The notes: a model not told the origin generated them from the letters alone. Counted from the stretch's first letter, positions 1-7,262 are shown. The stretch: 10,000 bases of DNA from Penaeus vannamei (GCF_042767895.1 NC_091567.1:485122-495121); one strand, 5' to 3'. Made by a program: numbers and translations.

Positions 1-432
1 CTTTCTGATCTTCCTTCCCTCTCCATCCCTCCCTCCCCCCATCCCCTTTCCCTCCTCTCCCTCCCTCCCCTATCCCTCCTCTCCCTCCCTCCCCTTTCCT
101 CCCTCTCTCCATCCCTCCCCCTCCTATCCCTCTCCATCCCTCCCCCCATCCCCATTTCCTTACTCTCCTCTCCCTCCCTCCCTTCTCCCCCTTACCCTCC
201 TCTCAATCCCTCCCCTCTCACCCCTCCATCCCTCCACCCCATCCCCCTTTCCCTCCTCTCCTCCCTCCCCCCACCCCCTTACCCTCCTCTCCCTCCCCCC
301 TTCTCCCCCTATCCCTCCTCTCCCTCCCTACCTCCTATCCCTCTCCATCCCTCCCCTATCCCTTCTCCCCTTTCCCTCCTCCCTCCCCCACCCCTCCCCC
401 TCCTCTCAATCCCTCCCCCCCCTCACCCCCCC
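1..432. repeat. C/T-rich degenerate minisatellite
   Basis: The tract is almost pure pyrimidine on the + strand. It is built from CCCTCC, CTCTCC, CCCCTTTCC and CCATCC words in loosely repeated order; for example, the core CCTCCTCTCC recurs at 51 and 75. Purines are rare and mostly single A residues, as in CCATCC or CCCTATCC. It starts before the window, so its left border is not seen. The minus strand is G-rich with many GGG/GGGG runs and can be expected to form G-quadruplexes. No coding potential is supported: any open frame here is Pro/Ser/Leu low-complexity. Confidence 0.9.
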
Positions 433-590
433 TCTCTTCGGAATCCATCAGCGCGTCTCCGTTTTTTGTTTTTTTTCTTATTGATTCGCTCATAATCGTC
501 TTCATTGACCAAATCATCCGATCATATATTCAGCCCCGGGCGGAGTTACGTGGCCTCGTGTCTGGGCCAAGTGACGGGCGGGGTGGAGGG
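433..590. other. Complex spacer, no feature recognised
   Basis: About 160 bases of non-repetitive sequence separate the left pyrimidine tract from the purine tract on the right. It contains a T-rich stretch near 462-480 and a GC-richer end with CCCCGGGCGG. I see no exon, RNA gene or convincing promoter motif. It forms the switch point between C/T-rich and G/A-rich DNA. Confidence 0.6.
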
Positions 591-950
591 GTGGAAGGAA
601 GGTGGAGGTGGGAGGGGAGGGGGTAGGAAGGGAAGGGAGGGAAGGAAGGTGGGAGGGTAGGAAGGGAGGGGAGGAGAGGGGAAGGGAAGGGAGGGTAGGA
701 AGGAGGGGAGGGGATGGGGTGGAGGTGGGAAGGAAGGGAGGGGAGGGAGGAGGAAGGAAAGGGAAGGGAGGGGGAGGGATGGGAGGAAGGGGGAGGGATG
801 GGGAAGGAAGGGGGAGGGATGGGGTGAGGGAGGGATGAGGGGGAGGGATGAGGGGCGGAGGGGGGAGAGGGAGGGAAGGGGAGGGAAGGGAAGGGAAGGG
901 ATGTGGGGGAGGGGGAGGAGAGGGGGTACGAAGGGAAGGGATGGGGGAGG
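591..950. repeat. G-rich polypurine tract (GGGA/GGAA words)
   Basis: The stretch is nearly pure G/A on the + strand with occasional T. It is made of GGGAGG, GGAAGG and GGGATGGGG words. Many G3-G5 runs sit within seven bases of each other, which fits the standard G-quadruplex pattern repeatedly. A purine run this long also suits intramolecular triplex (H-DNA) formation. Open frames in it encode only Gly/Arg/Glu on the + strand or Pro/Ser/Leu on the minus strand and are not genes. Confidence 0.88.
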
Positions 951-1330
951 AAGAGAGAGAGAGAGAGAGCTTGAGGTAGGGTGGTAGGGAGGGAAGGGAG
1001 GGGTGGGGGGGAGGGATAGGAGGGAAGGGGGAGGGAAGGGAATAGATAGGGTGGGAGAGAGAGAGAGAGAGGTTGAGTAGGGTGGTAGGGAGGAAGGGAG
1101 GTGGAGGGATGGGGGTGGGGAGGTGGAGGAAAGGGATGGGGAGAGAGAGAGAGAGAGCTTGAGGTAGGGTGGTTAGGAGGGAAGGGAGGTGGAGGGATGG
1201 GAGAGGTGGGGAGGGAAGGAAGAAAGGGAGGGGGTGAGGAGAGAGGGAGCTTGAGATAGGGAGGGAAGAAGAGAGTAGAGGTGGGGGAAGGTGGGGAGAA
1301 AGGGAGGAAGGAGAGAGATGGGAGGGAAGG
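951..1330. repeat. Higher-order minisatellite, about 86-102 bp unit, four copies
   Basis: Each unit begins with a (GA) run, then TTGAG, then a TAGGG(TGG) segment and a block of GGGAAGGGAGG/GGAGGGATGGG words. The TTGAG anchors lie at 971, 1073, 1159 and 1251, giving steps of 102, 86 and 92 bases. The first three copies share GTAGGGTGGT(T)AGG closely. The fourth is diverged (TTGAGATAGGG) and has a broken GA run. This is a composite repeat in which a microsatellite is part of a longer duplicated unit. It is not coding. Confidence 0.78.
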
Positions 1331-1380
1331 AAGGATGGAGTAAATAGGGAAGGAGGGAAGGAAGGATAGGAGGGAAGTGA

Positions 1381-1680
<300 letters not shown>

Positions 1681-1744
1681 TGGTATTGCCGGGCGCTTTT
1701 GGCTGTGTTATTAGGTACATTCTCTGCCATAAGATCTTGGTTCT
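1681..1744. other. Short complex segment between two purine tracts
   Basis: About 64 bases of ordinary composition (GGGCGCTTTTGGCTGTG and ATAAGATCTTGG are visible) interrupt the purine block. I recognise nothing in it. It is a useful unique anchor for read mapping or primers in this repeat field. Confidence 0.6.
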
Positions 1745-2203
1745 AAAGGAGGGGGGAGGGGGAGGGGAAGGGAGGAGAAGGAGGGAGGGAGGGGGAGGGA
1801 AGAGGAGGGAGATAGAGGGAGTGAGGAGGAGGAGGAGGAGGAAGGGGAAGGGAGGAGGAGGGAGGAAGGGGAAGGGAGGAGGGAGGAAGGGAGGGGGTAG
1901 AGGAGGGAGGGAGGAAGGGGAAGGGAGGAGGAGAGAGGAAGGGGAAGGGAAGGAGAAGGGAGTAGGGAGGGAGAAGGGGGAAGGGAGGGAGAAGGGGAAG
2001 GGAGGAGGAAGGGAGAGGGAAGAGGGAGGGAGGAGGGGGAAGGGAGGAGGAGGAGGGAAGGGATGGAGGAAGAGGGAAGGGGAAGGGAGGAGGGAGGGGA
2101 GGGAAGAGGAGGGAGGAAGGGGAAGAAGGGAGGAGAAGGAAGGAGGGAGGAGGAAGGGAAGAGGAGGGAGATAGGGGAAGGGAGGAGGTGGTAGAGGAAA
2201 GAA
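1745..2203. repeat. GGA/GGGA polypurine tract with roughly 24-bp sub-periodicity
   Basis: This is pure G/A apart from a few T residues over some 460 bases. The word GAAGGGG recurs at 1841, 1865, 1914 and 1938, that is, at steps of about 24 or twice 24, so part of the tract is an old minisatellite. A (GGA) trinucleotide run lies near 1826-1840. There are many G-quadruplex and triplex candidates. The long open frame on the minus strand across it is Pro/Ser/Leu low-complexity and is not a gene. Confidence 0.88.
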
Positions 2204-2526
2204 AGTCTGTATTTGATGCTTTTTTTTTTTCTTTTCTTTTTTTGTATATTTCCTTACTATATTTTTTGTGTGTGTGATTCGTCGATGCATGTTCATTTCG
2301 TTGTATAAGGAGAGATGAATTGAGGCGGAATGTACTTATCTCAGACGTGTATGTAGTCACGTCTATCTAATTCATATGCTTTGCGCGAGTCGACAGCTCA
2401 AATCCGTGTTTTGTTAACATTCCCACAGATAGACCGGACTCGCTGCAAAAGGCTTCAAGTCAATATTTATTTTCCTTGAAATAAAAGCTTTAAATAGAGA
2501 CACAGGTATACCCAGGCATGCCGTCT
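2204..2526. other. Complex AT-richer spacer with two inverted repeats
   Basis: After a T-rich stretch (about 2219-2243) the sequence is non-repetitive for some 280 bases. It holds a perfect 7-bp inverted repeat AGACGTG/CACGTCT (2343-2349 and 2358-2364, 8-base loop). A second pair is GCGAGTC/GACTCGC (2385-2391 and 2437-2443). A pyrimidine stretch ending TTCCCACAG near 2428 resembles a splice acceptor, and AATAAA occurs near 2480. No open reading frame gives these a gene context, so I leave them as isolated motifs. Confidence 0.6.
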
Positions 2527-2541
2527 CCCCCCCCCCCCCCC
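2527..2541. repeat. C15 homopolymer
   Basis: There are fifteen consecutive C residues followed by GCCCCC. Homopolymers of this size are prone to sequencing and assembly length error, so the true length is uncertain. Confidence 0.95.
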
Positions 2542-2559
2542 GCCCCCTTTAAATACATA

Positions 2560-2945
2560 CACGGTCTAACACATACATAGGTATTCTTCTCCCTCACACC
2601 ACCCCCACTCCACACACAGACAAACGTACATGCATCCACCCCAATCCACGCACACACAACAACACCCCACCACACATACACACAAACACAAGCAAGCACC
2701 CCCATCCTCCAACACACACAAACGCACAAGCACCCCCCAACACACACACACAAACACACAAGCATCCACCCACCAACACAAACACACACACATACACATA
2801 CACAATCACCCCCAACACAAACACACACACACAATCACCCCCAACACAAACACACCAAACACACAAACGCACAGGCATCCACCCCCCCACCCAAACCACC
2901 CACACCACCCACGCCCCCCCTCCAACCCCCCAACCCACAAATCCA
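2560..2945. repeat. CA-rich degenerate repeat with C-run interruptions
   Basis: The tract is ACAC/CACA dinucleotide broken by CCACCC, CACCCCC, AAAC and GCATCC words. A 29-bp tandem pair (CAATCACCCCCAACACAAAC starting at 2803 and again at 2832) and several related segments of the form AAACGCACA(A/G)GCA(C/T)CC show internal duplication. G is very rare on the + strand. Open frames in it are Thr/His/Asn/Pro on one strand and Val/Cys on the other, typical of CA/GT repeats and not proteins. Confidence 0.9.
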
Positions 2946-3110
2946 CACGCCCCACGACGATCGGAGGCAGTGAAAACATTTTCGGATGAGTAATAGCCCA
3001 TCACCATGACAACGGGAAGCTTAAGTCACGCTCGGCCCCAGATCTCGTCGGAGGGTTGGTGGCAGCAGTCAAAAAGTAGAACGGGAGGGAAGCGAGGCGG
3101 CAGACAAGGC
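2946..3110. other. Complex spacer, nothing recognised
   Basis: About 165 bases of mixed composition run from the end of the CA tract to the next G-rich tract. No open frame, RNA fold or repeat was recognised. A segment at 2999-3013 (CATCACCATGACAAC) has weak dyad character but fits no binding-site consensus well. Confidence 0.55.
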
Positions 3111-3230
3111 AGATACAGGAGTTAGGGGGCGTGCGGCGGCGTGGGGAGGTGCGAGGAGGTGGTGGGGAGGGCGTGGGGGAGGTCGGGGGAGGGTGAGAGG
3201 GTGAGAGGGGTGTGGGGAGGGGATGGGGGA
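3111..3230. repeat. G-rich tract, GTGGGGAGG words
   Basis: The tract consists of GTGGGGAGG, GGTGAGAGGG and GGGGGAGGTCGGGGGAGGG words. The GGTCGGGGGAGGG element at 3181 recurs at 3231, a 50-base step. It leads directly into the regular 30-bp repeat that follows. Confidence 0.8.
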
Positions 3231-3372
3231 GGTCGGGGGAGGGGAAGAGGGGTCTAGGGAGGTGTGAGGAGAGGAAGAGAGGTCTAGGGGGTGTGAGGGA
3301 GGGGATGGGAGGTCTGGGGAGGAGATGGGAGGCGTGTGGAGGTCTGGGGAGGGGGAAGGGGGCGTGGGGAGA
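3231..3372. repeat. 30-bp minisatellite, four exact-spaced copies plus a diverged copy
   Basis: GGTCT anchors lie at 3251, 3281, 3311 and 3341, exactly 30 bases apart, and a related GGTCG lies at 3231. Between anchors the units are G-rich and diverged (GTGTGAGG, GAGATGGGAGG, GAGGAAGAGA). Because 30 is a multiple of three, the + strand frame open from 3212 to 3415 reads as a ten-residue Gly-Leu-Gly repeat. The frame is short, starts inside repeat DNA and has no other support, so I do not call a gene. Confidence 0.85.
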
Positions 3373-3399
3373 TGGGGAGATGAGTAGCGTTAGAGTGGG

Positions 3400-3572
3400 G
3401 GGGGAGGGGAGATAGATGGGAAGGCGGGGTAAAGGAGGAGCAGAGGATTATGGAGGGGGGATTAGAAGTCCGTTGGTGGTGGGGGAGGGAGGAGGAGAAG
3501 GAGAAGGGAGAAGGGAGAGGCTGGAGTCGGAGGGGGGGGAGGGAGAGGCTGGAGTAGGAGGAGGGGGGAGGG
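3400..3572. repeat. G-rich tract with a 28-bp tandem pair
   Basis: This is a G/A-rich continuation. GGGAGAGGCTGGAGT occurs at 3513 and again at 3541, giving a 28-base direct tandem pair. The rest is GGAGGAGG and GGGGGG words. Confidence 0.75.
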
Positions 3573-3685
3573 AGACGTGAAGGACAGGAATCTGATCTTT
3601 ACTTAGAACATTCCGGATCGCCAGGCAGCGTTGATCTCCAGTCTAGAACCCTCTGCACAGCGAAGTGTTATGGCTGGGAATGGAG
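3573..3685. other. Complex spacer, nothing recognised
   Basis: Roughly 110 bases of ordinary composition (TGATCTTTACTTAGAAC, CCGGATCGCCAGGC) separate two G-rich arrays. I see no feature in it beyond its value as a unique anchor. Confidence 0.55.
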
Positions 3686-3731
3686 GGCGGGCGAGGGCGG
3701 TGGGCGGGGGGAAGAGGGGAAGGGGTGGGGG

Positions 3732-3965
3732 AGATAAGAAGGGGGTGGGGTCGAGGGGAGGGGCTTGTGTAGATAGGAGGGGTGGGGTACATAAGAAAGG
3801 GGTGGGGTTGAGGGGAGGGGTTTGTGTAGATAGGAGGGGGTGGGGTACATAAGAAGGGGGGTGGGGTTGAGGGGAGGGGCTTGTGTAGATAGGAGGGGGT
3901 GGGGTACATAAGAAGGGGTGGGGTCGAGGGGAGGGGCTTGTGTAGATAGGAGGGGGTGGGGTTGA
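3732..3965. repeat. 57-59 bp minisatellite, four copies
   Basis: Each unit reads ATAAGAA, a GGGGTGGGGT(C/T)GAGGGGAGGGG block, then TTGTGTAGATAGGAGGGG and TGGGGTAC. The ATAAGAA anchors are at 3734, 3791, 3849 and 3908, and the TTGTGTAGATAGG anchors at 3765, 3822, 3881 and 3938. Unit lengths are therefore 57-59 bases, differing only by G-run length. Copies are highly similar, with T/C changes such as TCGAGG versus TTGAGG and CTTGTG versus TTTGTG. Each unit carries at least five G-runs. Confidence 0.93.
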
Positions 3966-4077
3966 GAGAGGAGGGGCTGAGATAGATGGAAAGGGTGGGG
4001 TAGATAGGGAGGGGAGGGGCTGACAGAGATAGGAAGGTGGGAAGGGGAAGGGGGAGGGGGCTGGGATGGAGGGAGGC
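3966..4077. repeat. Diverged partial units of the same G-rich minisatellite
   Basis: GAGGGGCTGAGATAGATGG and GGGGTAGATAGGGAGGGG followed by GAGGGGCTGACAGAGATAGG are recognisable as shortened, mutated versions of the preceding array. They fade into plain GGGA words. This is the decayed edge expected of a minisatellite. Confidence 0.7.
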
Positions 4078-4144
4078 TCTTCTTAATCTTCTTTGAAGGT
4101 TTCTCGTAGATGGAATTTTTCTTCCTTTTTCATTCTCTCCTGAG

Positions 4145-4148
<4 letters not shown>
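4078..4148. other. Short complex spacer
   Basis: About 70 T-rich bases mark the switch from a G-rich to a C/T-rich strand. Nothing functional was recognised. Confidence 0.5.
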
Positions 4149-4239
<91 letters not shown>

Positions 4240-4286
4240 ACTCACTCTCTCTCTCTCCCTCTCTCCCTATCTCTTACTCTCTCTCA

Positions 4287-4325
<39 letters not shown>
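4149..4325. repeat. (CT)n microsatellite, imperfect
   Basis: (CT)n runs with single interruptions (CTTTCT, CACTCACT, CCCTCTCCCTAT, CTGTCT) cover about 175 bases. The purest part lies at 4149-4238 and again at 4290-4325. The tract is the reverse complement of the (GA)n tract beginning at 4563, so the two form a long inverted pair. Confidence 0.95.
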
Positions 4326-4331
<6 letters not shown>

Positions 4332-4559
4332 CCAAGGGCTGCCTTGAAGAATATATCCCTCTCTCTCTCTTTCTCTTTTCTGTCATCAGTTTCCTTTGTT
4401 CATAATCATCTTCCTTTTCGTCTGTCTCTCTCTCTTCTCACGTTTGACAGCTAGTCTACGATTGCAGGAAAAGAGATTGATGGGTGGACATTTGATGGAA
4501 TGATAGATGAATAGATAGGCAGAGTGAGTGAGTGAGTGAGAAAGAAAAAAAAAAGAGGC

Positions 4560-4562
<3 letters not shown>
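4326..4562. other. Spacer between inverted (CT)n and (GA)n tracts
   Basis: About 235 bases of mixed sequence with two minor CT patches near 4357-4380 and 4420-4438. A (GTGA)n stretch occurs near 4520-4540. No gene or RNA signal was recognised. Confidence 0.6.

Positions 4563-4631
<69 letters not shown>
4563..4631. repeat. (GA)n microsatellite, about 34 copies
   Basis: This is a perfect GA run, flanked by AAAGAAAAAAAAAAGAGG on the left and AAAGCATTCACATG on the right. It is in inverted orientation to the preceding (CT)n. Confidence 0.96.
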
Positions 4632-4635
<4 letters not shown>

Positions 4636-4659
4636 ATTCACATGTGTTGATAATGTGAG

Positions 4660-4838
4660 TATGAGTGAGTGAGTATGAGTGAGTGAGTATGAGTGAGTGA
4701 GTATGAGTGAGTGAGTATGAGTGAGTGAGTATGAGTGAGTGAGTATGAGTGAGTGAGTATGAGTGAGTGAGTATGAGTGAGTGAGTATGAGTGAGTGAGT
4801 ATGAGTGAGTGAGTATGAGTGAGTGAGTGAGTGAGTGA
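4660..4838. repeat. 14-bp minisatellite, 12 perfect copies
   Basis: The unit TATGAGTGAGTGAG is repeated with its start at 4660, 4674, 4688 and so on to 4814, twelve times with no substitutions. The array ends in plain GAGT repeats. It looks like a (GAGT)n tetranucleotide in which one TAT variant was fixed and the 14-mer then amplified. Because 14 is not a multiple of three, every frame cycles through the same 14-residue pattern. The open frames across it are artefacts. Confidence 0.97.
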
Positions 4839-4840
4839 GA

Positions 4841-4896
<56 letters not shown>

Positions 4897-4992
4897 AAGA
4901 GAGAGAGAGAAGAGAGAAAGAGAGGGAGAGAGAGAAGAGAGAAAGAGAGAGAGAGTGAGCCTGAGTGAGAAAGAAAGAAAGAGAGAGGGAGA
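4839..4992. repeat. (GA)n microsatellite with interruptions
   Basis: (GA)n dominates, with GAAA, GGGA and GTGA interruptions that become commoner to the right. It is a decaying microsatellite edge. The last part is GAAAGAAAGAGAGAGGGAG. Confidence 0.92.
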
Positions 4993-5097
4993 GCAATATT
5001 TGCTGCTGTTTCAGATCGCGTCTCCTTGCAGATAAAACCCGACCGAGGCAAAGGCTACAAATCTCCCACACAGGAAAAAATTTATCTGGTCATGTTG

Positions 5098-5101
<4 letters not shown>
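4993..5101. other. Complex spacer, nothing recognised
   Basis: About 110 bases of mixed sequence lie between a purine and a pyrimidine microsatellite. TTTCAG and TTGCAG trinucleotide contexts near 5014 and 5031 could be read as weak splice acceptors, but no exon follows. Confidence 0.5.

Positions 5102-5188
<87 letters not shown>
5102..5188. repeat. (CT)n microsatellite, about 43 copies
   Basis: This is a perfect TC/CT run of some 87 bases with sharp edges. It is again inverted relative to the (GA)n block at 4839-4992. Confidence 0.97.
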
Positions 5189-5191
<3 letters not shown>

Positions 5192-5474
5192 CTTCATTTT
5201 CCCTTGCCTCTTGCGCTGCCACAATAAATATCAAATGACCTCCTCTTTTCTCTCTTTTTTCTTTTTCTTTTTTTTTTCTCTCTCTCACTGCATAAAACAT
5301 TATACACATGTATGCTAACTTCTTCACACATTCTATTCTTGCTTCTTTCTCATTTCCATTTCTTCCTTCCCTCATTTTTTTCCCGTCTTTCTTTCTTCTC
5401 TTCTTTCATCACGTCTTCCTCCTTTTCCTCCTATCCTATCTACCCCCCCCCCCCCTTTCTCCCCTCCTCACCTC
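5189..5474. repeat. T/C-rich low-complexity spacer with C13 run
   Basis: The + strand is mostly pyrimidine, with TTTCTTTTTC and TTCCTTCC words and one patch of mixed sequence near 5207-5240 that includes AATAAATATCAAATG. A C13 homopolymer lies at 5443-5455. No gene is supported. Confidence 0.75.
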
Positions 5475-5692
5475 CCATCGGGGCCCGGCTGCAGCACGTG
5501 GAACAAATTTCGGCTAAATTAGCATACAGAATTGTTCATGTTGTATCTGATATGCAACATGGAATTTCGCCGCCCTGCGTATCTCGCCCCTTTCAGAAAT
5601 GGCGGAGCGAAAATGTTGCCACTTCTTCGTTCGTGTCGAGAGGAGGGAAAAAGACGCGGAATTTTGTTTGTGTATCGAGCGGCGGACGGGAA
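5475..5692. other. Palindrome-rich complex island (possible regulatory element)
   Basis: About 215 bases of non-repetitive, CpG-containing sequence are boxed in by low-complexity DNA. In order it shows a CACGTG E-box (5495-5500), the palindrome GCTAAaTTAGC (5513-5523), a 12-bp hairpin (5535-5546 with 5552-5563, five-base loop CTGAT, two G-T wobbles) and a bulged stem TTTCGC+CGCC (5565-5574) against GGCG..GCGAAA (5601-5612). The right part is GC-richer. No coding frame is convincing. A conserved non-coding element, a short transposon remnant or chance are all possible; the clustering is the only evidence. Confidence 0.45.
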
Positions 5693-5940
<248 letters not shown>

Positions 5941-6003
5941 ATGTGTATGAGAGTGTGTCTGTGTGAGAATGTGAGAGAGCGTGTGCGTGTGTGTGTGTCT
6001 GTG
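5941..6003. repeat. Degenerate GT/GA edge
   Basis: ATGTGTATGAGAGTGTGTC and similar words form the decaying right border of the compound microsatellite. Confidence 0.8.
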
Positions 6004-6627
6004 GTTTCCTCGCAGCTGTGATAAGTGGTTTTGTTGTGACGCTGAACAAGTAATTGCTTGCGGAATGAAAACAAGAGTTGGGTGTTTTCGTAAAGACGAT
6101 ATAATCAATTCTGAAATATATATATTTTTTCGAACCAAGCCACAAAAAAAAGCATAATACATGTATTTACTTTACAAAACAAAGATGCAAGACATCTGTC
6201 TGACCGGAAAATGCTTGCTCTCTGTTTTACTGAAGCAAGAGACAAGTGTACGTTTTGCTGGACCTTCAGGGGAGAGATACCCTTGTTGATCCAGCTTATC
6301 TCATTGGCAAAAAAAAAATAAAAAGCTTTTGATATCCTTTTCATAATGTTAAACACACGACTGGCTGGCGTTTTGTGATGAAATTGACATTGTTCAACAA
6401 GTGGCGCCCCTTTTGTTTTTTTGAACAAGTCCCTCTCCTTGTGGAATTATGAGAAAACGATAAAAGCTGTTGCAGCGGCCAGGGATCCACCAAGGCTGCA
6501 CGGGCGGTAGGCATTAGGCCTTGCAATGGGAATCAGGTGTTTTATATCCTGTGTGGCGCAGAGCCGTAGTTTTTCTTATGGCGAGGCTTAACAACTGCAT
6601 ATATTCAATGTTTCAGACCGGAGGGAC
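6004..6627. other. Complex sequence, no gene recognised
   Basis: About 620 bases of ordinary, slightly AT-rich composition. Open frames here are 60-107 codons long, with no recognisable domain and no consistent codon pattern. It holds an 8-bp perfect inverted repeat TTGTTCAA/TTGAACAA (6390-6397 and 6421-6428) around a GGCGCC centre, a 6-bp pair CTTGCT/AGCAAG (6214-6219 and 6234-6239) and an A10-type run near 6309. It could be intron, intergenic DNA or an old transposon fragment. Confidence 0.55.
6390..6428. other. Inverted repeat TTGTTCAA/TTGAACAA
   Basis: Two perfect 8-base arms enclose 23 bases containing GGCGCC and a T-run. In RNA this would form a small stem-loop. No function is assigned; a dyad this short can arise by chance. 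Confidence 0.5.
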
Positions 6628-6687
6628 GTGTGTGTCTGTGTGTATATGTATATATGTATGTGTGTGTGTATGTGTATGTGTGTGTGT

Positions 6688-6731
<44 letters not shown>

Positions 6732-6755
6732 TGTGAGTGTGTGTGCGTGTGCGTT
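6628..6755. repeat. (GT)n microsatellite
   Basis: Degenerate GTGTGTATGTGTATATG words precede a perfect (GT)20 at 6689-6728, followed by GTGAGTGTGAGTGTGTGTGCGTG. It is the left border of the CpG-containing segment. Confidence 0.95.
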
Positions 6756-7124
6756 GCAGCTCGACAGAAATTAAATATGGAGGCGGGGTGTCCCAAAGGT
6801 AGACGCGAGCTGTGTGGGTAAATTCGGCTCCGAAGCAGAGTCGTGCGGCCGCGAGGATGTGCAGCTGAAAGGATGAGTGGAGATTTGACCATACTAAAGT
6901 TTTACGAGTGTTTGCCAAGATCACTCCATCACTCGCGGAATGACTCTCCGGCGAAATGATATCTGGGCGACTTCAGAGAGTGCCTGGCGAGGAGCAGGAA
7001 TAAAATGATAGTGCTTTTGTACTGTACTAAGCGACGTGGGTGTGACGGTACACGTAAGCACTTTCCACGGACGGCGCATCGACACTTACGGACACGGGAG
7101 ATATATATATGTGATAAGAGCATA

Positions 7125-7139
7125 TGCATTACTAATGCA
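7125..7139. other. 15-bp palindrome TGCATTA-C-TAATGCA
   Basis: Seven-base arms match perfectly around one central C. Each arm carries a TAAT/ATTA core, the kind of half-site that homeodomain proteins bind as dimers. Binding is an inference from the motif alone. Confidence 0.5.
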
Positions 7140-7178
7140 GGCTGCACTTGCTCCCCGGGAACGACCACTAAACCGAGG

Positions 7179-7233
7179 TCCGACCACTCCCAGGGCGGTG
7201 GTACCCCGGCCGGCCCCTGGTAGCGTGGTCGGA
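7179..7233. other. Nested GC-rich inverted repeat
   Basis: The outer arms TCCGACCAC (7179-7187) and GTGGTCGGA (7225-7233) are perfect over nine bases. The inner arms CCAGGG (7190-7195) and CCCTGG (7215-7220) are perfect over six. The loop contains CCGGCCGG. In RNA or single-stranded DNA this would fold into a stable two-stage hairpin. The element CGACCACT also occurs directly repeated at 7162 and 7181. Confidence 0.6.
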
Positions 7234-7237
7234 GCAG

Positions 7238-7262
7238 CACTCGCGGGAGAGTAGTGCGAGTG
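7238..7262. other. Inverted repeat CACTCGC/GCGAGTG
   Basis: Seven-base perfect arms (7238-7244 and 7256-7262) enclose an 11-base loop. It starts five bases after the previous hairpin, so the two make a tandem hairpin pair. Confidence 0.55.

Noticed and set aside
2478..2484. AATAAA motifs (also near 5224 and 6999) as polyadenylation signals
   Set aside because: The hexamer is common by chance, and no upstream exon or downstream GU-rich context tied to a gene is seen.
2999..3013. CATCACCATGACAAC as an RFX X-box
   Set aside because: Both half-sites carry a mismatch to the consensus and there is no nearby gene.
4660..4838. CRISPR-like regular repeat (14-bp) and likewise 57-59 bp units at 3732
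   Set aside because: Copies are directly adjacent with no unique spacers, and the setting is eukaryotic. These are minisatellites.
5475..5692. MITE with terminal inverted repeats
   Set aside because: The ends of the island do not match each other in inverted orientation and no target-site duplication is visible, so no element can be called.
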